Below, piece by piece: positions 51,801 through 62,159 of a stretch of DNA of 64,000 bases (within the stretch, counting starts at the first letter, position 1; each line of letters opens with the position of its first letter). Under the pieces are notes generated by a model. It was not told the DNA's origin. It did no database searches and was given only the letters and a program-made list of their open reading frames with translations. The position numbers and the translations under genes were made by a program. This DNA comes from Ascidia mentula (lineage: Eukaryota > Chordata > Ascidiacea > Phlebobranchia > Ascidiidae): contig OX387202.1 of NCBI GenBank assembly GCA_947561715.1, positions 14,707,001-14,771,000 of the forward strand, in the 5' to 3' direction.

Positions 51801-53237
51801 GTGGCGTAATTAACTTGTGGGCGAGTGTTTCCAAAACAGATTGTCTCCACCTTGCCAGTCTTCTGACTGGTGTCACGCAATTGATTGTTTGATAAATTGC
51901 TTGAAAAACACACATGCAGACATGAATAGGAAAAGATATTTATGAAAGGGCATTACCTTTTTGTATGTAAATCATTTGGGGTTTTGTGTGCTAAAGCATA
52001 ATGTGGCTAATGATCTGCCAGTTTTAGTAAATACTTTATGTTGGTTGTTGTTCATTTCTCTTAGATTTATGATACAAGTAAGTGTGGTGGCTCCCTTTTC
52101 ATCGATTCCATGAAATATATTTTTATTATACCTATATGGGCATGATTTGTCAATTCAAAGTATTGCAAACCAACATGTAATACCAACAGAAATGATAACA
52201 TACATGTTCAAAAATTTCCCTTTTTTGTCATATTTATTTATTTATCCTTTGTTGTGAAGGCAATCTTTCAAACGGATGAGCCGGAGGGACAAGAAACAGG
52301 GCATCTCCGCAGTTGAGGCTAAATCAGAAGCCCAGTTCTGGTCGGGAAGCCAAGATTCCCCCGAAACTGATATTGTAAGTTTTCTATGTTGAATTCTGGG
52401 TGACATTGGGCAATATTTTTACCTTAATCACAAGAAAAGTTGAATTGTTTAACTGTTAATTACTAAATACAGCAAATTACCTAAAATTGACATCCAAAAT
52501 TTTGGAAAATTTTTTATGCAACAAACCAACTGCATTAGGTCCGATTTGGCAGTGAAAAAAGAATTACCACAGCAATTGGATTTTTTTTCATCTGACTCAT
52601 CCATAATACTGTGTGCTTTTGAATTTTCTTTCCATCACTTAGCTTTTGACTGTTAGATTGGAGAATGTTTTCCAATTGTTGACTGTGTTTTGGTGTGTAG
52701 TGTTTAGGTTTTAGCAAAAGTACACAACTGCCTTGGTTTTAGCTTTTTTCCTCAGTTTGCTTCACTGAAAAAGTAAAGCAAAAAACTGTGCTTACTTAAT
52801 TGCTTGGGTACCCACAAGGTCAAAATAATTGAGCAAAAAATGTAATTTGTGGTGCAAATATATAGTGTGAATCAATTTTATTTCAAACAATTTCCATAGA
52901 ATGATAAAACACTATGCTATACACTGTCATTTTGTAGTAAATACATTTATTAGTATGCTTGAGAAAAATCAGTAATTTTGTAAATGTAAGACTGCCTATG
53001 CAAAAAATAGTGTTTACACCATTTTTTTCTATTTTACTTCCACTGACGTGGACAGAATAAGTCTGTTCTATGCACCAACGTTTTGCTCAATAATTATGAC
53101 GAAAACTTCACCAGCCTTTCTGCTTTCTAACACCCATGCCTTAACCCCCAATACAGTCGACCGCAAAGAAGGGCTTCAAGTTTTTCACGTTGCCCAAATT
53201 CCCCACCCGTAAAAAGAAGGATAAACACGACAAGTAA
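42829..53237 (+). CDS. PPP1R16: PPP1R16-type subunit, alternative short isoform
   Basis: The first ten exons are those of the CaaX isoform. The last coding exon is instead 53157-53237, which starts after an acceptor (CCCCCAATACAG) in the same phase 0 and encodes 26 residues, including [20 protein letters not shown], before a stop; total 400 aa. The tail is strongly basic with phenylalanines but has no CaaX cysteine. It would bind acidic membranes electrostatically rather than through a lipid (inference). A GTAAAA right at the end of this exon could act as a donor, but joining it to 54155 shifts the frame, so use as an alternative terminal exon is more likely. AATAAA occurs at 53849-53854. Confidence 0.6.
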
Positions 53238-54541
53238 AACTGTGCAAGAAATTCTTGTGGTAAGAAGATGGAAATATGAGCTGTGTTGGTTTCTGTTTTG
53301 AATGTCCATTGCTCCAAACCAGAATCCACTTCATTTGTCTTAGTTTGTGGAGAGCCTTAAATTGTTGCATGGAATTTTTTTTTTGTTTGTCTATCATGTT
53401 CCTGTTTTTTTAATGAGTTGAACCTCAGGCATGTTTCAAGTTTTATGTGTTTGCATGAGTGTCGAAACGTTTTATTTACAGATCGAGCGTAAGTCGTTGA
53501 CTTGCGCTAACTTCAAGATTTAAATTTTTCTTTTTGTCTGCCATACAAAGGCCCTTATGTTAACATTTACAGAGTAAATAACATGCAAATATCACCACAC
53601 AAAGTTTATTTAATGTTTTTTTAAAAATTGTATTGAACTAGGTTCATACTAAAATGATGAAAAACGTTAGTTAAGTGTATATTTGATAAACATACAAAAT
53701 AATTTACTTGTTAGGACATTTCTGAAAGTTTAAAAAATTAGAGAACTTAAAAAAAAGGGGGGGGAGTAAGGTATACGTTCATAATTTCGTTAATTGTATT
53801 TTCCATCCCATAGAACATGTTTTCTGCACCTGATGAGAAACAAAAATCAATAAATATTTGTCATTTTTATAAATTATTAAAAACTACCACCTGAACTGTA
53901 TTGGTTTGCGAACTATCAAATTTAAGTGACAAATTTTCGTCCAGTAAACCGTAAAAAAAACATACGGAACCGCAAAAAAAACATACGGAACCGCAAAAAT
54001 AACATGCGGGATCAAAACACCTTGTTGTGACCACGAACCGCTGGATGCCGAAACGAAAGTGTTTAAACTATTCCAGTTACATTGTCTGTAACCGATCGTT
54101 ACTTCCAGCTACTCGAAGTGAAAGTGATTCACTGCAACCGTGTTTTGTGTGCAGTCACCCGAGGAAACGACCCCCCACCAACTTGAAGGGACTGACAACA
54201 ACAATATCACCACAACCACCACCGAAACTACAGTGCAGCCAGCCACCGATGACAAAACCTTCGAGAAAGACAAGTATGATGTCATAGCCGGTGACGTCAT
54301 AGTCGGTGACTTCGATGACGACGACGACGAGCAGCATCCTGTGGGCAACGGCAACCAAGATGGACCGAACAAAAACGGCACGTCAGCGCAGATAGGGGAA
54401 ACCCTTGCCCAAGTCAAGCGCCGTCGATCGGGTAATGACGTCAGTGATGACGTAACCTCGGGAGGGATAAGCGAACGCGAGAAGCGCAACATTTACGGTT
54501 CGCGGCGACGTGGCAGGAAATTGAAATGCGTTATTCTTTAG
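42829..54541 (+). CDS. PPP1R16: PPP1R16-type PP1 regulatory subunit, CaaX isoform
   Basis: MYPT3/TIMAP family: ankyrin-repeat subunits that bring protein phosphatase 1 to membranes. Exons 42829-42893, 43512-43675, 44182-44252, 44325-44470, 44924-45027, 47797-47921, 49623-49748, 50162-50240, 51368-51494, 52260-52374 and 54155-54541 keep phase and give 502 aa (human PPP1R16A is about 528). The N terminus has [16 protein letters not shown], as in the family. RIKF at 56-59 is the PP1-docking RVxF-type motif. Ankyrin repeats run from about 68 to 300 ([40 protein letters not shown]). The last exon adds a Thr/Asp-rich tail, a KRRRSG site and [12 protein letters not shown], a polybasic CaaX box; final Leu favours geranylgeranylation. 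The gene corresponds to the ancestor of vertebrate 16A and 16B. Confidence 0.92.
43771..44105. mobile_element. MITE with perfect 8-bp target duplication (335 bp)
   Basis: The ends CATAGGCGTCGAT and the complement of CATAGGCGTTGAT match at 12 of 13 positions. The 8-mer GTTGTATG directly flanks both ends (43763-43770 and 44106-44113), so the insertion is young or well preserved. Near the right end are a hairpin of GGGGTGACAA / TTGTCACCCC type and a perfect 20-bp palindrome AGGGGTGACATGTCACCCCT (about 44071-44090). Eight-base duplications point to hAT-type transposition. It sits in intron 2 of the PPP1R16-type gene and is non-coding. Confidence 0.85.
48461..48636. mobile_element. hAT-like MITE remnant
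   Basis: Starts with GGTTCCCAAACTGTGGCTCA, a typical hAT-like subterminal sequence, and contains two GTGGGCCACAA-type repeats, the second near its right edge. The right end and any target duplication are not clear. In an intron of the PPP1R16-type gene. Confidence 0.45.
53946..54010. repeat. Short tandem repeat, three units
   Basis: About three units of 21-22 bp of the form AACCGCAAAAAAAACATACGG, the last one variant (CAAAAATAACATGCGG). It lies 145 bp upstream of the CaaX exon, between the two alternative last exons. Confidence 0.7.
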
Positions 54542-56074
54542 TGGTCGTTTTAAAAATAAAACAAATCCGAATTTGCGCCCTTCCGACAGTTTGTCTCCCC
54601 AGTGAAATGTGCACCCCATTATGCGGCGGTCGACTGAGGGCGCAGCGAACCGCTGGGAAAAGTTCCATCGATTGCAACCGCACATTACCTGGGCGTGGTG
54701 TCGGGCGACGGCAAACATGCTCGGCATGGGATCGATGCTTTAATGAGCGGCGGCGTTCGCGATGCAATTACACACAAACACCGGCGTCAAAATCGATTAG
54801 GAGCAAAGCCCTAAATCGCTTTAATGATTTGCTTTCGTCTTCACAGCTGGGCCGTTCATTTATTTCCTTCGTGGTGTTCCTTGTTTCCGCATTCCCTTTA
54901 CACGAAATCGTATTCTTTCTTGTGCAATTACTGAACTGCAAGGTGTGTCTGGATACCGCCAACAAAGTTCCAAACTTTCCCTGTTTCGTGACGTCACACG
55001 ATGACGTCATACACTCGCGGAGCATCTTTTGTTTGTTTGTTTGCGTCGAGAATATTTCCAATGTCAATAATTTTTCCCGCGTAAATTGTCAGGTACAGTA
55101 ACAACTAAATCACTTTATGTAAGGTACAACACCGAGGAAGTCGTTTCCTTTCACATTGCATTTGACTCGCGCGTACGCCTGAAAGAAGCAACCGAGCGCC
55201 AGGAAGCCTACTTAGAATATGCACGGCCGACTCACTGTCTATCATTTGTGGAATAATGCGTTTTGCACCCTGCGTCGACTCGAAAAGTCAAGGCTGCTCC
55301 CATTTGATCAAATAGCACTTCAAACCCGTTTTTTTTTCGTTAAAACTTTTTGATTCCTCACATGTATTTATTTTCTGTTTGTAGTGAATGTGCCGCTATA
55401 GATGACTATGCATTTGCATACGTTCTCGTTTCGTCATCATTGTTTTTTTCCGTGCGGCGATTTCATAAAACATGACGTCACGTCCTTCTGTCTGGTTTCC
55501 ATGGCCTTCATGTGCCAGTGCGAGAGGCCCGCTTGGCTGTACAAAACCCGCAGCGATAAATAGAAAAAATCTTAACTTTGACTGGAATTTCCTTTTTTGC
55601 TAAAAAAACTTCGGTTGCGATTATGCCCGATTTTTAACTTTTGCCAGGGATAATATGATAATAAATCCTGATATAAATTTATTGTAGTGAAATTTGGTCA
55701 ATCAATGGCATTAGTGGAGCATTTTACGCGGGAATAATATTTACAAACACAATCACAGGCGTGAAAAAAAATGCATATTTTTGTGGTCAGTGGAGCGTGG
55801 ATTTGCTTCAAAAAAACAAACGTCATTTGCTACTTTGTAGCACGGACTACCGCAAATTGGAGGTTTGTTGCAAGTCAGCACACTATTCGAGTTCTCCACT
55901 GAAGAAAACTTCTCAGGAACGCAAAAATGCTCTGTTTCAAGTTCTGCATCAAAAACGACCATGTTGGCGAAAAAATAGCGGATCACGCAAATACGCAATA
56001 ATTCGAGGGAGAGATGATGGGGTTGGATTACAGAGGTGACAATCGTGCGTATAAGCTTAAAAAAGGCGCGAATT
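54542..56074. other. Convergent 3' region, PPP1R16-type gene and CNDP2
   Basis: About 1.5 kb between the two stop codons. The first 500 bp are GC-richer than the surroundings and carry a 191-codon plus-strand frame (54526-55101) that overlaps the end of the CaaX exon in another frame; it has a hydrophobic stretch but no family similarity and is probably 3' UTR. Several TGACGTCA palindromes occur (near 54987, 55001 and 55473), CRE-like but of uncertain meaning. No repeat family is recognised. Confidence 0.4.
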
Positions 56075-59000
56075 TCACTCAATCTGCGATACTTCATGCA
56101 AGTAGGCTGCCATCAGCTTTATTCCGTTCATGTAGTTCGACCTGTGTGCACAAAAGTATTCCATGTATTATACCTGCAGGGCCAATGAGAGAAAAAAATG
56201 GCCTGTGCTAAGACCTCTTTGTAATAGAGATCACTCGAAATTATAGGTGGAACCAATCGACCTTTACAATGGAAATCCCTTTTTATTAAAACAAAAATGG
56301 GGTCCGTGGTCCTCATTTGCCAAACAAGCATGCACTGCACGCCCTCTCGTGGTTCCAGCCTGAATTCCGGGGTCGTGGACCCCCAAAAAATTGCGGTTTT
56401 TCATGACGTATTGGAGAAAAACGCACACAGATTATTTAAAAGCGATTGACTTACTAACGAGTTTCAACAAACAGCGAGCTTGCCACAAGCGTACATTTAA
56501 ACGTAAAATCGAAACAGATTTAATTATTTATATGACATCACATCCCTCGGGAAAACGCCATGTTATGTAATTTTAACCAGCCCGGGGTTATTCACCTGTC
56601 CAACTTCTCATTCTGGGAATGTGCTCCATCGTCACAAGCTCCCACTGGCAACAACATCACGTTCTTTCCGGTCGCTTCTTGGAATGTCAAGGTCACCGGT
56701 ATACTACCGCCCTCACGTGTCAGGTCCGGCTCCACTCCGAACACTAGGTGGCACAAAAGGGCAAGATTGTGACTGGCGATTGTAAAGCGTAGTCAAGCAC
56801 ACGACCCACACACCAAGAAGAAAACCTAATCGGAATTTGTGACCAGAATATCCAGGGTTCAAATCCCGGTGTGGCAAAAAAGCGAAAAACTTGTGTGGAA
56901 AAAGACGGGTTTAAATTAAGTCGATTAAAAAAACGACTTAATTTAAACCACATTTCTGCCCAAGTCGAGCCCGGGATCCGAACCCCTACTATCCGGCACA
57001 AGCGGTTCCGTTTCTGTGCCAGTTTAAATTATCGAGATTTTTCACAGCGCTCACCTCTTTTAATGGCTTTACGTCCCGCCACATAGTGGGGGTGGTTGAA
57101 GTCGGACACCCAGGGTTTTCCCCCGTGACCCATGTCAACTTTCATGTTGTTGGGGCTTCCCCGAGCGGCTAAGACCTTCTTGCAATGAGCGACAACCTGC
57201 AGTGGATTGTGACGTCACAAAGGATATACTCGCATATAGTTTTGACTTGGAAGTGAATATTCGCAAAGTTACAAAAAAGTGCAATGCAAATTGTTTATTT
57301 AAAATGTATCATGTTTAGACGTTTGTAACTCTTACATTTACGTCTAACACAGTTATTTGGAGTAACAACGGCAGTTGCTGAAAACCAAATTGACAGAGAA
57401 ATAATTTGAAATGGAGTTTCATCAAAATTCAAAAATATTTCTTTTGAACTCCACCAGCTAATTACCATAAGCCACCCTAGGTTATTTGCACGGGCCAAAG
57501 TCCGCGAAAGTGCAAGAAGCCAGTGACGCGTGCTGAAACGCAGCAAGTAATGGCGGCGGGACAGAGTAAAGGTCGCTTTTTTGCACACCCCGGTCCACAC
57601 TCGATTTTTTTCCTTGGGAATTCTATAATCAGATGCTTTTTCTGGCGTGACGCAAGAACCACCTTGGTTTATTAACGCAGTAAGCTTGGGGAGAAAATAC
57701 TGGCCTTTATACAACCTTGTGTCATGATTACCGGTTAAACAACATTACTTTTTGTTTATTACTTTCTCCTTTACGCTGCACAGTTTTGCGCGGTTTGGGT
57801 GATGTTATCAGATGCCAAAAAGGTCATTTGGATCCTTTAAGCCACCATTTTTTTTTAGCTTAAACAACCTGCTAATAGGAAACGCTAGACTTTTGTGGGC
57901 TTAAGCGATGTTCCAATAAATATCTTACGTGTTTTTCAATTTCGTCTGGTCGCTGATCTGGGACGAGACGAATGGAAAATTTGCCGATCACTTTACGGGG
58001 AATCACCGTTTTTGCACCCGAGCCGTCGAACGCGCCTGGAAAAACGTTAACATTAGTATGCGTGTAAGACCGACCGGGAAGGCATGCTTAAGTGTGCAAG
58101 TGCATTGTTACCAACCATACGCCACTTTATTTACGTATTGTATCTCAGGGTTTAAATGTATCAATTCGAAGATACGGTGTAATGTATACCAAAAATTGAT
58201 ATTTGACACAATACCTGGCTATACTATTGAGGCAAATACAAACAAAGCGTTTGATTACCCAGCAAAAGTATTAGTTAGTGAATAAATTGCTTGGTTTTTA
58301 TTTTTTATGAACTATAATTTGGTTTTTATGAACTACGGATTCTGTTGTTCTTACAATAAACAGGGAAAAAAGTAGTGGTCAATCCTGCTTGGCTGCGAAG
58401 CCAGTAAACCTAGTCATGTGATTTGATAGCTATGATCGCAAAGTAAGGACCTGCGCAGAGGGGCTTTGTCATACACGGGCTTAAAACCGTCAGAGCGAAA
58501 TAAAATACCTTCGATTCCGTGCAAGGAGAGAGAGGAAAATCTCCAACGATGCATCAGAATGTCTTTCTTAGTTGGGTGAAGCAAGGCTTTGACGCCAACA
58601 TCTTTTTTGTATTCTTCAAGGTCGAAATCAATGGGGTCGTAAGATTTGAGCTCGTCGTCTGTCACCTGTGACAACACATTTACAGCAAATTATGCCAAAG
58701 AAACTCAGCGTGATTTGAAACCATGGGAATGTATATTGTGTAGTGCAAAGCCATGTTTAAGTCTAGACCTTTTGCATTTTTACACGCGGTTCGTACTAAG
58801 GGTTGTCTTACAAGCATATTTAAGATCATCCTTGTTTGCTATTGGTAAGTGCATAATAAGGGGTAGTATTAAAGCTTGCTTTTTTACACCACAGAAAACA
58901 GGAAAAATCGATTCCCTGGAAATAATGTTCAAAAATACTTGCCAACGACATTGTTTGGCAACTATAAATTACCCAATAAAAGTTTAAAAACACAAGGACT

Positions 59001-62000
59001 AAAGTTAAACATTGATGAGGCAGTTTGAACAAAGTGGCACAGGGTATAGTGGAATAATGCAGACAGGTACTGCAGCCTGTTAAACATTGTCCAATTAACT
59101 GAACAGCAAAGGTTTTGGCCAAATATTTGTCTTGGTTTGATTGGTGAGCCACAATTTCCTTTGCTGGAATTGATCTCAATTACCAGAGAATGGCCATAAA
59201 TTATCCAAAATTTTGTTTGCTCCAATTCATTATGTTACACTGAAGTTTACCCGACCACATTAATCATAAAACATGATTAAAATATGTTGTGGGAATTTGT
59301 GCATATTCAGCCTCAAGTTGACATAACGTATCCACCTTTTACAATGTTTCTGTTGCTGCCAGGCATATTCCATTTTACTAGTCAGTTTATTTGGCACATT
59401 TAAACGTAACTTTTATTCAACAACGTTTAAATCATGTTATTCACCCTTTTAATAACACCACTTGATTTTGTAAGCGGTATTGACGGTACTTTTTTTGTGT
59501 TGTTTCTTGGTGTTGGTTGTGTGCTGTACCGGTACTATTACCCTGAGGAAGCCTTGTTGGACAGGCAAAACGTCGGATAATAACAGTAACATTTTAATGT
59601 GCCAGAAGAACAGATTATTAAAATAAAAATTCACTTTTTAGTTAAGATGATTTTTTTTTTCTTTGGCCAAATTTAAAATACTAATATTTTTAAGTTTAGT
59701 ATTTAGTTAAAAAATATTTTAAACTTCGAATAGAAAGTTTCCCCTAAACGTATTTATGCAAGTCAGAAAAAGAAATGTAAACTGATTTTGGTTCTAATCT
59801 CTTTGCATTTTCTTGCAACTTGGCAAAGTAACAGAACAAGTAATTGTGGTGCCAAATATTGTCCACTTGAAAGCATCACCGACCATTGAAGCACTGAAAT
59901 GTTAATCTCCAGAAGCTACTTACGAAATGAGTTCAAGTGGAATTATTTCTGACTGGTGAATATAATGATATGTTTAAAAATGTCACCAACCTTTGCTACT
60001 CTGTCACAGACACCAGGGATCAGGATTTTTCCTTTGTTGTCAACAAGAGAGGACATAATGGCAAGAAGGTCACCCATAGCCTCATGTACACTTCCACCAT
60101 AAACCTGAACGAAAATTATTAGAATAAAATCCTTCAAAAAAATTGTATTTTACGAATAGGTTGCAGTGTTTCGCAGCAACGTAAGGAAAAAAATTTTAGA
60201 AAATAGATGGTGACCAAAAAATATTTTTATACTCCAGAGTGAAGATCTTTTGTGGATCCTGTGATTTCGCAGAAAAAGTAGCAGATCCCGCGAAGTCCGT
60301 AGGTGATGCAAGGCTTATTCTTCCCCAACCAATAATTGTCAGAAATGCAAACATAGTCGACCCCAGCAAAAAACTTGTCTTTCCTAGAAAGTATTTTAAA
60401 AAAGTTGATTTTGTTGAGAATATTCAGCGATACATTATGATAATGCAGAACCTCATTGTTTTTGTTAGCCAAAGTAGCCAAAGTATTTATTAGTTTAAAT
60501 TCCCAACATTTATTCAGACACAGAAGTATTACTGGCAAACATAATTATTTTATTGTGTAAGCTGCAGACAGATGGCCACTGTTTCGACCTAAAAGGTCTA
60601 ATCAGTGCAGCTGGTGTGACCTTCAGACGACTTTGCTGACCAAACATCCAAGCAAAGACTTCCATAATTCTTTTAGGCTTGCTTAGTGCAGTTGTGGTTT
60701 TGCTGGGAAAGTCTGTTTGTTTTTTTGCCAAACAAAGGACTCCAACCATCATAACAAACAACAATAAGAAACCTGATCATGTCCTTCAAAAACCCTTTCA
60801 ACATATCTAGATTTAAATGTAAATGAGGCAAGTGTACTATAGCATTAAAACAAAGACCAACCACTTAGTGAATTGTATGAATGTTCAGAAACAATGCACA
60901 ACAAAAGATAATTCACAATGGTGGTGCTTGTTTGTGACTCTACTCAATATCATATTTCAAATTCCCAAAGTCATCGATTTCAGAAACACACAACTTTTGG
61001 CCTCTCAAATCAATCCGGTGCCATTGTTTTTGTTTCACAACATATCACACTTACTGTTCCATGATTAAATCGTCGAGACCCTCTGAACCCGATTCCTCCA
61101 TTCCTTCAAAACAGAACTTGAGGTTAACCGGAATGTCGACTCCGAGCTTCTGGTAAGCCTCAATGCAGTTCAACCAACACAAGACGGGTCCTTTGTCATC
61201 GGTTGATCCACGACCAAACATCTTGCCGTCAATCTAAAAAAACACAAAACATTAGAATCAAACAAAATTATTATGATTTTTATACAGTGCCCAAGATACT
61301 TTGACAACAATTCTGTCCTTGTGTGTTTCCACTTAAAAATTAATACTGCAATACAACAGCAGATAAATCCAAACTTATTTTGAAATAAGGATTTTTTACC
61401 CCGTTCTGCAAAACCACGCTACAGTTTTCTGTTTTAATAAATGCTGTTTAATAAATATTTATTTTTATAGGTGGGAAGCATAGTAACACTACAATATTTT
61501 TACCTCAGTTAGAACAAACGGCTCAGTGTCCCACCCATCAGATTTTTTAGCAGGTTGAACATCAAGGTGTCCGTAAACGCACAACGTTTTCTTCTTCGGG
61601 TCATTTCCGAGAGAGCCTAGGATGATTGGTGGTAGAGGAACAGTGGCCCCATCAAGTTCTTGCGTCCCTTTGATAAAGATATAAATATAGTTGTTACTAA
61701 TTACAGACAATTAAGAAAAATTAGTCATTTTAGTAAAGTAAAAAGCAACAATGTTGAAGTTAAGTTTTTTTGCATCAGGTGGTAGCAACTTTGTCAACCT
61801 GCAATTTAGCAAATTTTTGTTTTCTGTAAGCTTGAAAATAGCATTTTTAAACTAAAATATACATAAATTATTTTTCAACATTTTCTAGTTTACTGAATCA
61901 TACAAGATCTCTAAAAAGGTGTTTCAATGGCTTTCCACACATATAAATGAGGAAACTGAAACATACCAATGTCGATGAGATCAGCAGTACAGCCTAATTT

Positions 62001-62159
62001 TCGCATTTCAGTGGCGGTGTGTTCCACCATTCGAACCACCTCCCCCCTCTTTTCAGCCAATGCTGACACGCTCTGAATTGCCACGACATCAGCAAGACGC
62101 TGCACATACAATGCTTGGTTGTCATCTATGTATTTGTTGATTTTTCCAAGATGTGCCAT
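56075..62159 (-). CDS. CNDP2: CNDP2 cytosolic non-specific dipeptidase
   Basis: M20-family metallopeptidase (carnosine dipeptidase 2) that hydrolyses dipeptides such as Cys-Gly in the cytosol. Exons: 62159-61967, 61667-61504, 61233-61055, 60383-60233, 60104-59991, 58665-58509, 58035-57929, 57196-57055, 56743-56596, 56141-56075; phases agree and give 473 aa (human about 475). Metal ligands of the di-metal site are present: H98 (YGHLDVQPA), D131 (STDDKGP), E166 after general base E165 ([10 protein letters not shown]), the Asp of SDNYWLG, and the His of [17 protein letters not shown] supplies the dimer-contributed His. The start lies in ACCATGG. No signal peptide is seen, consistent with CNDP2 rather than secreted CNDP1; vertebrate CNDP1 and CNDP2 are duplicates, so this is a pre-duplication type gene. 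The gene looks intact. Confidence 0.97.
56765..56880 (+). mobile_element. tRNA-derived SINE copy
   Basis: ACTGGCGATTGTAAAGC resembles an A-box, and CCAGGGTTCAAATCCCGG is a textbook tRNA T-arm with a B-box (GGTTCAAATCC). The order and the ACCTAATCGG linker match the copy at 34878. It lies in the last-but-one CNDP2 intron. No cloverleaf for a real tRNA can be drawn. Confidence 0.7.
56909..56948. repeat. 15-bp inverted repeat at SINE tail junction
   Basis: GTTTAAATTAAGTCG (56909-56923) and its perfect complement (56934-56948) are separated by ten A/T-rich bases. It joins two SINE-like copies facing each other. Confidence 0.85.
56949..57020 (-). mobile_element. tRNA-derived SINE copy, inverted
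   Basis: Read on the minus strand it contains CCGGATAGTAGGGGTTCGGATCCCGGGC, so here as short pieces: GGGGTTCGGATCCC is a B-box/T-arm-like block, followed by TGTGGTTTAAATTAAGTCG as in the plus copy. Its 5' part is truncated close to the CNDP2 splice donor at 57054. Confidence 0.6.
60562..60650 (+). repeat. Dispersed short element, copy 8
   Basis: GCCACTGTTTCGACCTAAAA, then GGTCTAATCAGTGCAGCTGG, then TGACCTTCAGACGACTTTGC. In a CNDP2 intron, in the same orientation and with the same tail as the 22438 copy. Confidence 0.65.

Noticed and set aside
53157-54200. Exon 53157 joined through ACAA|GTAAAA to 54155 as a cassette exon
   Set aside because: The join enters the CaaX exon out of frame and stops after about 45 codons without the CaaX box; terminal-exon use is simpler.
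54526-55101. 191-codon plus-strand frame overlapping the CaaX exon
   Set aside because: No domain, no homology I recognise, starts inside another gene's coding end, and lies in a GC-richer 3' UTR where stops are rarer.
56820-56880. tRNA gene suggested by GGTTCAAATCC
   Set aside because: Only the T-arm/B-box is canonical; no acceptor, D or anticodon stems can be formed, and a related truncated copy exists at 34878. Called as a SINE.
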